Translations under genes and position numbers: made by a program
Shown: positions 7,931 to 15,550 of the stretch, piece after piece
How the letters are laid out: each line of letters starts with the position of its first letter
How positions within the stretch are numbered: the stretch's first letter is position 1
Assembly: GCA_964472505.1 (NCBI GenBank)
Contig: CAYYQW010000083.1
Location: 1 to 16,180, forward strand
From: JAYEIA01 sp964472505
GTDB lineage: Bacteria > Bacteroidota > Bacteroidia > Bacteroidales > JAADGE01
Direction of reading: 5' to 3'
Length of the DNA: 16,180 nt
Notes under the pieces: model-generated
Database searches by the model: none
What the model was told of the DNA's origin: nothing
The model's input: the letters and a program-made list of their open reading frames with translations, nothing else

Positions 7931-7958
7931 CCGAAGCAGAGCCTTCAAATACTTTAGC

Positions 7959-8546
7959 ATGGCAAAAAAAATACGATTTAAAGCCGGCAATATGCTGTAC
8001 CCCTTACCGGCAGTAATGGTGAGCTGTGGTGAAACGCCTGACGAATACAACATCATAACCGTAGCGTGGACCGGAACTATAAGCACCAATCCGCCAATGC
8101 TTTACATCTCTTTACGCCCCAAAAGACATTCTTACGAAATCATAAAACGTACCGGTGAATTTGCAATAAATCTGACTACCGAAAAATTGGCAAGAATTAC
8201 CGACTTTAACGGCGTAAAATCCGGAAAAGACATAAATAAATTTGACACCAACGAGCTCACTGCCGTAAAAGCCGAAAAAATCAATACCGTCATTATTGAT
8301 GAATCCCCGGTGAATATTGAATGTAGAGTAAAACAGATTATGAGCCTTGGTTCACACGATATGTTCATTGCTGATGTTGTGAATGTACTGGCTGACGAAC
8401 AATATCTTGACAACAAAACCGGAGAGTTTCGCCTTCATAAAGCGGGTTTAATAAACTATTCCCACGGCAACTACTTCGGCCAAGGAAAACATTTAGGCCA
8501 TTTTGGCTATTCGGTAAGAAAAAAGAAAAGAAAAAGAAAGAAATGA
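7959..8546 (+). CDS. Flavin reductase family protein, second tandem copy with basic tail
   Basis: A 195-residue paralogue of the preceding flavin reductase with the same marks: YPLPAVMVSCGETPDEYNII, AWTGTISTNPPMLYISL, RHSYEIIKRTGEFAINL, DFNGVKSG and GSHDMFIADVVNV. It keeps the end GKHLGHFGYSVRKKK, common in this family, whereas the first copy has diverged there. The protein finishes with a strongly basic tail KKKRKRKK encoded by a homopurine run. No signal peptide, so cytoplasmic. Its stop codon overlaps the start of the L,D-transpeptidase gene (ATGA), which suggests translational coupling. It is probably an FMN-dependent reductase or electron carrier; the substrate is unknown. Confidence 0.9.
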   Translation: MAKKIRFKAGNMLYPLPAVMVSCGETPDEYNIITVAWTGTISTNPPMLYISLRPKRHSYEIIKRTGEFAINLTTEKLARITDFNGVKSGKDINKFDTNELTAVKAEKINTVIIDESPVNIECRVKQIMSLGSHDMFIADVVNVLADEQYLDNKTGEFRLHKAGLINYSHGNYFGQGKHLGHFGYSVRKKKRKRKK

Positions 8547-9235
8547 TAACCATTAAGCTAAATATCAAAATTCGCCCAAAATACATATTCCTGTTGCTTG
8601 GGCTTATTTGCTTTCAGTCTAATCCGGCGCAAAGCATAAATAAGGTAAAAAACTTATACCCGGTTTATAAACAATTACAGTTAGAAAAAGTTTTGGCTTA
8701 TGAGATTTTCGAAAATGCCTACCGAATAAGCGACAGCCTTAGTTTTGAAAAAAACCGATATTTGAGCATAATTGATTACAATAAACCTTCAACCCAAAAA
8801 CGGTTTTTCATTATAGATAAAAAAGAAAACCGGCTGCTTTACCATGAGCATGTTGCTCACGGAATGAATACCGGAAATAACCGGGCAAAGGATTTCAGCA
8901 ATACGGTAAACTCAAAAAAAAGCTCATTGGGATTTTTCAAAACCGAGGAATCCTATTTCGGGAAAAATGGTTACTCATTGCGTTTAAAGGGTTTAGAGAA
9001 AGGCATAAACGATAATGCAAGAGATCGTGCCATAGTGATTCACGGAGCAACTTATGTTTCGCCGGAGTTTATTAAAAAATACAGACGGCTTGGCAGAAGT
9101 TGGGGCTGCCCCGCCCTGCCGGAAGCTGTCAATAAACAAATTATTGATTTGATAAAAGAAGGAAGCTGCTTATTAATCTATGCCGAAGATCCGGAATATT
9201 TCAAGCAATCCAAACTTTACAATAAAAGACGGTAA
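8543..9235 (+). CDS. Murein L,D-transpeptidase catalytic domain family protein (YkuD_2 type)
   Basis: A 230-residue exported protein. The N-terminus is basic, then has the hydrophobic stretch YIFLLLGLICF (14-24), followed by NPAQS, so it is probably secreted into the periplasm. The catalytic region reads FFIIDKKENRLLYHEHVAHG (88-107), SSLGFFKTEESYFGKNGYSLRL (127-148), RAIVIHGATYVSPEF (162-176) and LGRSWGCPALP (183-193). H167 and C189 form the expected His/Cys catalytic pair, with R185 and S186 just before G188. This SWGCP form is the YkuD_2 branch, common in Bacteroidota, rather than classical YkuD with its SHGCxR. Relatives act on peptidoglycan stem peptides, but the activity of this branch is poorly defined. 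It overlaps the flavin reductase gene by 4 bases and ends the operon, facing a convergent acyl-CoA synthetase. Confidence 0.88.
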   Translation: MITIKLNIKIRPKYIFLLLGLICFQSNPAQSINKVKNLYPVYKQLQLEKVLAYEIFENAYRISDSLSFEKNRYLSIIDYNKPSTQKRFFIIDKKENRLLYHEHVAHGMNTGNNRAKDFSNTVNSKKSSLGFFKTEESYFGKNGYSLRLKGLEKGINDNARDRAIVIHGATYVSPEFIKKYRRLGRSWGCPALPEAVNKQIIDLIKEGSCLLIYAEDPEYFKQSKLYNKRR

Positions 9236-9253
9236 ACACCCATCCAATAAAAA

Positions 9254-9285
9254 ACTTTGACAAAGTTTGTAAACTTTGTCAAAGT
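9254..9285 (-). terminator. Perfect 15-bp palindrome between convergent genes, terminator for the acyl-CoA synthetase
   Basis: ACTTTGACAAAGTTT and its exact reverse complement are separated by only GT. On the minus strand the stem is followed by six T residues (TTTTTTATTGG), a good intrinsic terminator for the synthetase gene, whose stop is 36 bases upstream. On the plus strand no T run follows, so termination of the L,D-transpeptidase operon here is less certain. Each arm is itself a small palindrome (ACTTTG-N-CAAAGT). Confidence 0.75.
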
Positions 9286-9320
9286 CAGTAATTGAAATTT
9301 CAAATAAGCTTAGCTAAAAT

Positions 9321-11156
9321 CTAATTTTCATCTTCAGCCATGCTCTCTTTCTGCTCTTCGGTAATCTCAGGATTCCCTACATGACCTTTTTCTTCTGTGT
9401 AACCGTATAAATGGTCAAGCTTGGTTTTGTACATTTTCTTAAGTACATTCCTTTTCAGCTTTAAAGTGGGTGAAAGCTCACCGGTTTCCGGTGTCCACTC
9501 TTGGCAGGATAAAGCAAATTTTTTTATTTGCATCACCTCATCCAACCGGCGATTATATTTATCTACCTCGCGCTGTATACGTTCAATTACGGGTTGACTG
9601 GTAATTAACTCCAAATTGTCGCGAAAATGAATTTTTTGGTCGCTGGCCCAGTTGTGCAAGTATTCAAATTTAGGACATATAATGGCGGCGCAAAATTTTT
9701 CGCCCTCGCCCACTACCATCAGTTGTTCAATAAAAGGTGATTCTTTAAACTTATTCTCAACCAATTGCGGAGCAATATATTTACCGGTAGAAAGCTTAAA
9801 AAGCTCTTTCTTACGATCGGTAATTTTCAGAATGTCTCCGTCAAGCTCTCCGATATCACCGGTATGAAACCAGCCTTCATCATTGATAACTTCTGCTGTT
9901 TTATCGGGGTTTCGGTAATAACCTTTCATTAAGTTGGGACCTCGGAAAAGAATTTCTCCGTCATCGGCAATTCTTACTTCTGATTTTTCAATGAGTTTCC
10001 CCACCGTTCCGGGCCTGATATCATCTATGCGGTTTACGGAAATAACCGGTGAAGTTTCGGTAAGGCCGTAACCTTCCAAAACCGGAATTCCGGCAGCGGT
10101 AAAAATAGTTGCCAAACGCGGTTGCAATGCCGCACCACCCGAAACTATGGCTTTTATATTTCCGCCGAGGGCAGCTCGCCATTTTGAAAAAATTAGTTTT
10201 GATGCTATTCCCAATTTCAGATTATAGAAAAAACCTTGATTCTTAGTCGGGATATATTTTTTCCCAAGCCCTAAAGCCCAGAAAAATAAGGATTTTTTAA
10301 TGCCGGTAAGTGCCATACCTTTACTGTAAATAGAATCGTAAACACGTTCCAATACACGCGGTACGGAAGCAAAAATATCCGGCTTAATATCCTGTATATC
10401 ACGCACAATGGTGTCCTTACTTTCGGTATAAAATACACCTATCCCGAGTGAGATATATAAATAATTCAGCATGCGCTCAAACACATGATTCAGAGGCAAA
10501 AAACTAATGGCTGTTTCAGAACCTTCAGGAACAGCAACTGCGGAGTAAATGACATTTGAAACAAAATTTTTATGCGTAAGCATTACACCTTTGGAAAGCC
10601 CGGTAGTTCCGGATGTATAAATAATAGAGCAGACATCATCCTCCTGAACATCGGTTTTTCTTTGTTCAATGGTCTCTTTATTTTTTCCAAAATTAGCTTT
10701 TCCCAGCGCCATTAATTTATCAAAAGGTTCAACACCCTTCACTTCATCAAAAGCATAAATTTTCTCAATATTTTTGGCTCTGTCCGCTACATCTTTAATT
10801 ACATCGTAACGTTCCTGCGAGTTAATAATAAGCAAACGGGCTTCGGAATGTCCCAAAATGTGCTCATATTCTTCTTCGCCCACGGTAGGATAAATGGGTA
10901 CATGCACAAGCCCAAGCTGAGCCATGCCAATATCCAAAAAGTTCCACTCGGGGCGGTTGTTTGAAACCGAAGCTATTTTATCCCCTTTACTCAGCCCTAA
11001 TTCCAGCAAAGCACTGCTTACATAATCGGCATTTTTTTTGAAGTCTGCCGTACTAAACTTATCCCAAGTTCCGTTACGTGCCACACATAATGCGTCTTCT
11101 CGCGGCTTGGTTTGCAATACCTGATCTACAAAATCGAAAGTCCTTGTTGTTTTCAT
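9321..11156 (-). CDS. Long-chain acyl-CoA synthetase (AMP-forming)
   Basis: An ANL-superfamily AMP-dependent ligase that activates fatty acids to acyl-CoA through an acyl-adenylate. I chose the ATG at 11156 (611 residues), because family members begin much like MKTTRTFDFVDQ, and because a -7 box at 11183-11190 would start the transcript near 11176, downstream of the longer ATG at 11180 (619 residues). Motifs, numbered from the longer start: YTSGTTGLSKGVMLTHKN (188-205, nucleotide loop), LPLNHVFER (229-237), EGYGLTETSP (369-378), GWFHTGDIGELDG (436-448), ITDRKKELFKLSTGKYIAP (453-471) and SPTLKLKR near the C-terminus with the adenylation lysine. The C-terminal tail is acidic. It stands alone, convergent with the murein enzyme operon and divergent from the ion channel. 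Length and motifs match FadD-like long-chain ligases of Bacteroidota; exact chain length preference is not visible. Confidence 0.93.
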   Translation of the reverse strand: MKTTRTFDFVDQVLQTKPREDALCVARNGTWDKFSTADFKKNADYVSSALLELGLSKGDKIASVSNNRPEWNFLDIGMAQLGLVHVPIYPTVGEEEYEHILGHSEARLLIINSQERYDVIKDVADRAKNIEKIYAFDEVKGVEPFDKLMALGKANFGKNKETIEQRKTDVQEDDVCSIIYTSGTTGLSKGVMLTHKNFVSNVIYSAVAVPEGSETAISFLPLNHVFERMLNYLYISLGIGVFYTESKDTIVRDIQDIKPDIFASVPRVLERVYDSIYSKGMALTGIKKSLFFWALGLGKKYIPTKNQGFFYNLKLGIASKLIFSKWRAALGGNIKAIVSGGAALQPRLATIFTAAGIPVLEGYGLTETSPVISVNRIDDIRPGTVGKLIEKSEVRIADDGEILFRGPNLMKGYYRNPDKTAEVINDEGWFHTGDIGELDGDILKITDRKKELFKLSTGKYIAPQLVENKFKESPFIEQLMVVGEGEKFCAAIICPKFEYLHNWASDQKIHFRDNLELITSQPVIERIQREVDKYNRRLDEVMQIKKFALSCQEWTPETGELSPTLKLKRNVLKKMYKTKLDHLYGYTEEKGHVGNPEITEEQKESMAEDEN

Positions 11157-11182
11157 ATTCTTATATCTATTTTTTTTCATAT

Positions 11183-11190
11183 CAAATATA
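11183..11190 (-). promoter_or_regulatory. Possible -7 promoter box for the acyl-CoA synthetase
   Basis: The minus strand reads TATATTTG, matching TAnnTTTG. The transcript would start around 11176, which is past the first in-frame ATG (11180) and gives a leader of about 20 bases to the ATG at 11156. No clear -33 element is visible in the AT-rich sequence. Confidence 0.38.
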
Positions 11191-11316
11191 TAAAAATTCC
11201 CGTAATTTCCTCATAATTTGATATTTTTTTCCAATTATTAAAAATCTTAATACTTTGCAATGTTTTTTAGTTTTCGAATGCAATACCAAAACGCTTAAAC
11301 CATTAAATATTAAGTT

Positions 11317-12138
11317 ATGAACAAATTACGGCTTCTGTTTTTAAACGACCGATTCATACTGCTTCTTATTTTATTGAACACCGTAACCATTTTTAGCGAA
11401 GGCTTTCCCAATCTTCCAATCGCAATTCAGAAAGGCTTACTAATATCCGATTCAATATTTACCATACTTTTTTTGTTGGAGGCTGTTATAAAAATCAAAG
11501 AATACGGGTGGAAAAAATACATCCTCTCCAATTGGAACCGATTAGATTTCACCTTAGTAATCCTCTCATTACCCTCACTGATTATGCTTTTGGATGTTTG
11601 GGAAGGAACCGATCTGAGCTTTCTCTTAGTACTCAGAATTTCTCGTGTTTTCAAATTTTTCAGATTCTTCAAATTCATTCCGGGCATTGATGATTTAGCT
11701 GCCGGGGTACAACGTGCGCTTAAAACATCTGTGGTGATATTAATGGGTTATTTTATATACAGCATTGTGATTTCTATTCTGTCGTTCTCTTTATTCAAAA
11801 ACCTGTCGCCCGAATATTACGGAGATCCCGCAACGGCTTTTTATTCTACATTTATAGTATTTACCGTGGAGGGTTGGAATGCACTGCCTGACCAAATAAT
11901 AGCCGGACAAAGCGGCATTAATGTGTTTTTTATAAAAGCCTATTTCATTGTTATTCTGCTCACCGGCGGCATATTTGGTCTTTCGCTGGTCAATTCCATT
12001 TTCGTGGATTCCATGGTCAGCGATAATAATGACGATTTGGAACGTAAAATTGATATTCTGACACAAAAAATAGAAGAACTCTCGGCACAAAATCGAATAA
12101 ATAAAACACAAGCAAATGAAAATAAAGACAAATTATAA
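11317..12138 (+). CDS. Single-domain voltage-gated cation channel (NaChBac type, Gly-containing filter)
   Basis: A 273-residue six-helix ion transport protein that would work as a homotetramer in the inner membrane. S1 spans about 13-27, S2 about 42-60 with acidic E55, and S3 about 76-92 with D77 in WNRLDF. S4 is LRISRVFKFFRFFKF, with R107, R110, K113, R116 and K119 spaced exactly every three residues, a full voltage sensor. S5 is about 137-160, S6 about 203-229. The pore loop carries TVEGWNA (183-189) as selectivity filter, compared with TLESWAS in NaChBac. The tail DDLERKIDILTQKIEELSAQ (239-258) is a heptad coiled coil of the sort that assembles these channels. The filter Gly at position 4 is the feature reported to favour calcium in CavMr of Meiothermus, so ion choice is open. 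The gene stands alone, divergent from the synthetase; a 9-bp A/T-rich hairpin (12139-12147 with 12167-12175) follows but lacks a T run. Confidence 0.9.
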   Translation: MNKLRLLFLNDRFILLLILLNTVTIFSEGFPNLPIAIQKGLLISDSIFTILFLLEAVIKIKEYGWKKYILSNWNRLDFTLVILSLPSLIMLLDVWEGTDLSFLLVLRISRVFKFFRFFKFIPGIDDLAAGVQRALKTSVVILMGYFIYSIVISILSFSLFKNLSPEYYGDPATAFYSTFIVFTVEGWNALPDQIIAGQSGINVFFIKAYFIVILLTGGIFGLSLVNSIFVDSMVSDNNDDLERKIDILTQKIEELSAQNRINKTQANENKDKL

Positions 12139-12232
12139 GGCAAATAATAAACACATGCTTTCTGTCTTATTTGTCATGAAACCTAAAAAATGTTACTTTG
12201 TTTAAATAAAGAATAAAAACATTAGACAAAAA

Positions 12233-12263
12233 TTGTTTTAACGAATAATTTGAGATATTTTTG
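12233..12263 (+). promoter_or_regulatory. Bacteroidota promoter for the DUF2271-like/TonB receptor operon
   Basis: TTG at 12233-12235 and TATTTTTG at 12256-12263 match the -33 (TTTG) and -7 (TAnnTTTG) elements of the Bacteroidota primary sigma factor, separated by 20 bases, the usual spacing. Transcription would start near 12270, leaving a leader of about 40 bases to the ATG at 12309. This is the best promoter match seen in the window. Confidence 0.6.
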
Positions 12264-12308
12264 TCCTAAATTCAAACATTGCATACATGTAACACAAAAA
12301 TAATTCCC

Positions 12309-13070
12309 ATGAAACATATTCTTTTGGCAATTTTTGCTGCAATTATTCTGATATTCGCTACGTCCTGTGCTCAGCACGGAAAAATAACGAATACGCAACA
12401 CGTTCCAGATACGCTCTATGCCAATATTGATGCATCAGGCAGCCAATTGGTAATTGCGCTTAATCAAGGCGCCAAACACAATCATCCGACCTTTGCATTT
12501 TGGTTAGAAGATTTGGAAGGCAACTTTCTGCAAACCCTTTTTGTAACCCGATACCTTGCTACAGGTATATACGGGCACGGCGATGCCGGTCAAGGCGAAT
12601 GGAAACGAACTGAGGGAGAAGCCATACGCCCGGCTACACTGCCATACTGGCTGCACAAACGCAATATCGAAAATCCCGGCCAAGCCCTACTGCCCACTCC
12701 CGAACAGCCGGTAGCCGATGCATACACCGGTGCTACTCCTAAAAGCAATTTCATTCTTGTGGCAAAAACTGACAAAAAGATACCCAAAAAATTCCGCCTG
12801 CTGATGGAAATCAATCAGCCATGGGATTGGAACGATTACTGGACCACCTTAAAGTATCCTGATGAACCGAATTATAACCCGTCGGCACAACCCTCTTTGG
12901 TTTATGCCGTTACCATAGATACTGACTGCGAAAACTGCGAATACTTCTTAAATCCGATAGGACACGGGCATTACTCCGGGAAAAACGGCAAGCTTTATAC
13001 CGACTTACGAACATTCACAACTGCTTTTAACATTGTTGAATCCGTTCGCTTAAAATCTCTCAAGCAATAA
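12309..13070 (+). CDS. DUF2271-like lipoprotein with flavinylation-like DAYTGAT motif
   Basis: A 253-residue lipoprotein: MKHILLAIFAAIILIFATSC gives a hydrophobic signal with lipobox Cys20. An upstream in-frame TTG (12279) would add ten residues before this signal and is unlikely. The mature part resembles DUF2271-type periplasmic proteins: LVIALNQG (47-54), FAFWLEDLEGNFLQTLFVT (62-80), PYWLHKRN (112-119), FRLLMEINQPWDWNDYW (162-178) and LVYAVTIDTD (197-206). Residues 137-143, DAYTGAT, fit the Dxx(S/T)GAT consensus at which ApbE attaches FMN in NqrC/RnfG-type domains, and lie in a loop-like stretch between beta regions. Whether it is flavinylated is unknown; no ApbE gene is in the window. CENC (207-210) is another possible redox or metal site. 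It precedes a TonB-dependent receptor by 12 bases in one operon. The family assignment is moderate and the function unknown. Confidence 0.78.
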   Translation: MKHILLAIFAAIILIFATSCAQHGKITNTQHVPDTLYANIDASGSQLVIALNQGAKHNHPTFAFWLEDLEGNFLQTLFVTRYLATGIYGHGDAGQGEWKRTEGEAIRPATLPYWLHKRNIENPGQALLPTPEQPVADAYTGATPKSNFILVAKTDKKIPKKFRLLMEINQPWDWNDYWTTLKYPDEPNYNPSAQPSLVYAVTIDTDCENCEYFLNPIGHGHYSGKNGKLYTDLRTFTTAFNIVESVRLKSLKQ

Positions 13071-13082
13071 AAACCAAAAACA

Positions 13083-15494
13083 ATGAAAAACAAATTCTTA
13101 CACCTTATATTATTAATCATATTTTCGGCATCGCTTGTGCAAGCGCAAAATGCCAAAATTGAAGGCCGTGTCTTTAATCAATTGACCAATGAGCCCATAC
13201 CTTTTGTTAATGTAATAATTGACGGCACAGCCATAGGAACACCCACCGATTTGGACGGAAATTTTTTAATCACCGGTTTAGAACCCGGATTTATTCAACT
13301 CAGAGTCAGCTACTTGGGCTATGAATCGGTGCTTACCGGTGATATCCGAATTACCAATAACAGCACAGCATACGTAGATATCCCCATGCGCGAAAGCGAT
13401 ACGGAATTAGAAGAGGTAGTCGTGCAGGCATCGCCTTTCAAAAAAACCGAAGAAAGCCCCGTTTCGCTCAGAAACATTACACTTACCGACATTGAAAATA
13501 ATCCGGGAAGCAATCGCGACATATCAATCGTTGTGCAATCTTTTCCCGGTATCGGCTCCACACCGGCTTTCAGAAACGACATTATTGTGCGAGGCGGCGG
13601 CCCGGGCGAAAACTCTTTTTATCTTGACGGAGTAGAAGTCCCCAACATCAATCATTTTGCCACACAAGGCTCCACCGGCGGACGAACCGGAATATTGAAT
13701 GCAGATTTTATACGAGCCGTTGATTTTTACTCCGGCTCTTTTCCGGCTAACCGCGGCAATGCACTCAGCGGAATTTTTGAATTTAAGCAAAAAGACGGCA
13801 ATAAAAAGGATTTAGCTTTCAGTGCCACGCTGGGAGCTTCTGAAACTGCGCTCACACTGGACGGCCCCATCGGTGAACGAACAAGTTTTATTTTTTCGGC
13901 AAGACAATCGTATCTGCAATTTTTATTTTCGGTTTTAGAACTGCCTTTTCTTCCTAATTTTAATGATTTTCAGTTTAAAAGCCGAACCCGAATTGACGAT
14001 AAAAACGAACTCACCCTAATAGGCTTGGGCGCTATTGACCGTTTTCAACTGAATTTGGATATTAAAAATCCCGATGCACAACAGCAATATATTCTAAACT
14101 ACCTGCCGGTGAATGAGCAATGGAACTATACCAACGGAGCAGTATATAAGCATTACAGCAAAAACAGTTATCAAACTTTTGTTCTCAGTCGTAATATGTT
14201 GAACAATTCTTCCTACAAATACCGGAATAATGACAACAGCACGGAAGATAATCTTATAATGGATTACAGCTCGCAAGAAATCGAAAATAAATTTCGTTTT
14301 GAAAATACAACGCGCATAAAAGCTTATAAAATCGTTACCGGAGCCGGCGGACAATATGCCAAATATCTGAATGATACCTATATGAAAGTTTTTGCGCAAA
14401 ATCAAGAACAAGAAATCAATTACGACTCGTTTCTGGATCTTTTTGAGTGGTCGGTTTTCGGGCAAGTGAGCAAAAGTTTCTTTAAGGAAAAACTGGCTTT
14501 ATCTTTTGGTATTCGCAGCGATGCCAATAACTATTCCGAAAACATGCAAAATATGCTGAACCAATTATCGCCGAGATTTTCGATAAACTACAATGCTTTC
14601 AACAAATTATCATTCACAACAAGTGCTGCGCGCTATTACCAATTGCCGGCCTATACCACCTTAGGCTATCGTGATACGAATAATGTGCTTGTAAACAAAG
14701 AAAATAACCTGAAATATATAGGTGTCGATCATTTAATTGCCGGATTTGAATACCAACCGCGAAAAAACATTCAGTTTTCGGCAGAAGCTTTTCACAAAAG
14801 CTATTTTAATTATCCTTTTTCCGTAAAAAAACAGATAAGCTTAGCAAATCTGGGAGCCGACGACGGAATTGTAGGCGACGAAGAAGTTGTATCAACTAAC
14901 AAAGGGCGTGCTTACGGTTTTGAAATTTTGAATCGTTACAAATTGGATAAACGCGGGCTAAATGCCATTATTGCATATACCTATGTGCGCAGTGAGTTTG
15001 AGAATAATGAAGGCGAGTATGTTCCCTCTGCTTGGGACAGCCGACATTTACTTACACTGACCGGCACACAAAAACTTCCGAAAAACTGGAGTGTCGGCCT
15101 TAAATTCAGATATGCCGGAGGCTTGCCCTATACCCCTTACGACTTGGAAACATCAGCCATTCAATCGGCTTGGGATTTACGCGGAAGGCCGTATTTGGAC
15201 TACAGTCGATTTAATTCCGAACGTTTGGGCGGATTTCAACAATTAGACCTGAGGGTAGATAAAAATTGGTTTTTCAAAAAATGGACGCTTACCGTTTATC
15301 TCGATATTCAAAATGTTTACAATTTCAAAGCTGACTTACAAGATTATGTGGTGCAGGAAACAAACGAAAACGGCCTGCCAATTGTACAACAAGACCCGGA
15401 AACCGGCTTAAACTACTACGACTTAAAACAAATTGACGCCTCTACCGGAACCGTTTTGCCAACCATAGGAATCTTGATTTATTCAAAATTATAA
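13083..15494 (+). CDS. TonB-dependent outer membrane receptor (DUF2271-like operon)
   Basis: An 803-residue outer membrane importer. Residues 1-22 are a signal peptide ending LVQAQ. Residues 24-105 form a carboxypeptidase-regulatory-like domain (IEGRVFNQLTNEPIPFVNV, TDLDGNFLITGL, LRVSYLGYE). LEEVVVQAS (about 112-120) is the TonB-box region. The plug follows with DISIVVQSFPGIGSTPAFRN, IIVRGGGPGENSFYLDGVEV and FSGSFP-like FYSGSFPANRGNALSG. The rest is barrel with aromatic strands, including TYVRSEFENNEGEYVPSAWD and a late LTVYLDIQNVYNF, ending in ILIYSKL. It ends without the usual C-terminal Phe, although an aromatic residue lies near the end. It follows the DUF2271-like lipoprotein by 12 bases and precedes a terminator. 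No SusD is present, so the substrate is more likely a metal complex, cofactor or small molecule than glycan, but this is inference. Confidence 0.92.
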   Translation: MKNKFLHLILLIIFSASLVQAQNAKIEGRVFNQLTNEPIPFVNVIIDGTAIGTPTDLDGNFLITGLEPGFIQLRVSYLGYESVLTGDIRITNNSTAYVDIPMRESDTELEEVVVQASPFKKTEESPVSLRNITLTDIENNPGSNRDISIVVQSFPGIGSTPAFRNDIIVRGGGPGENSFYLDGVEVPNINHFATQGSTGGRTGILNADFIRAVDFYSGSFPANRGNALSGIFEFKQKDGNKKDLAFSATLGASETALTLDGPIGERTSFIFSARQSYLQFLFSVLELPFLPNFNDFQFKSRTRIDDKNELTLIGLGAIDRFQLNLDIKNPDAQQQYILNYLPVNEQWNYTNGAVYKHYSKNSYQTFVLSRNMLNNSSYKYRNNDNSTEDNLIMDYSSQEIENKFRFENTTRIKAYKIVTGAGGQYAKYLNDTYMKVFAQNQEQEINYDSFLDLFEWSVFGQVSKSFFKEKLALSFGIRSDANNYSENMQNMLNQLSPRFSINYNAFNKLSFTTSAARYYQLPAYTTLGYRDTNNVLVNKENNLKYIGVDHLIAGFEYQPRKNIQFSAEAFHKSYFNYPFSVKKQISLANLGADDGIVGDEEVVSTNKGRAYGFEILNRYKLDKRGLNAIIAYTYVRSEFENNEGEYVPSAWDSRHLLTLTGTQKLPKNWSVGLKFRYAGGLPYTPYDLETSAIQSAWDLRGRPYLDYSRFNSERLGGFQQLDLRVDKNWFFKKWTLTVYLDIQNVYNFKADLQDYVVQETNENGLPIVQQDPETGLNYYDLKQIDASTGTVLPTIGILIYSKL

Positions 15495-15504
15495 ATACTT
15501 CCAT

Positions 15505-15540
15505 AAAGCTCAAAAAACGATTTTTCGAGCTTTATTTTTT
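15505..15540 (+). terminator. Hairpin terminator after the second TonB receptor
   Basis: AAAGCTC (15505-15511) pairs with GAGCTTT (15527-15533), and the A and T runs inside can extend the stem with a small bulge. It is followed by ATTTTTT, so it is a standard intrinsic terminator 10 bases past the receptor stop. Confidence 0.8.
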
Positions 15541-15550
15541 AAAAAAACTT

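Noticed and set aside
11217..11257. TTTG at 11217 and TACTTTG at 11251 as a promoter for the ion channel
   Set aside because: The -7 motif is one base short of TAnnTTTG and the spacing of about 30 bases is too long for the Bacteroidota consensus.
11317..12138. Ion channel considered as a defence-type membrane effector
   Set aside because: It stands alone with its own intergenic regions, has a complete voltage sensor and no fused sensing domain, and matches ordinary voltage-gated channels.
12279..12308. Upstream TTG start for the DUF2271-like lipoprotein
   Set aside because: It would put ten polar residues in front of a standard lipoprotein signal, and it sits only about ten bases after the likely transcript start.
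14094..14465. Open frame of 123 codons on the minus strand
   Set aside because: It lies wholly inside the second TonB-dependent receptor, which has a continuous, recognisable protein on the plus strand; the antisense translation shows no known motif.
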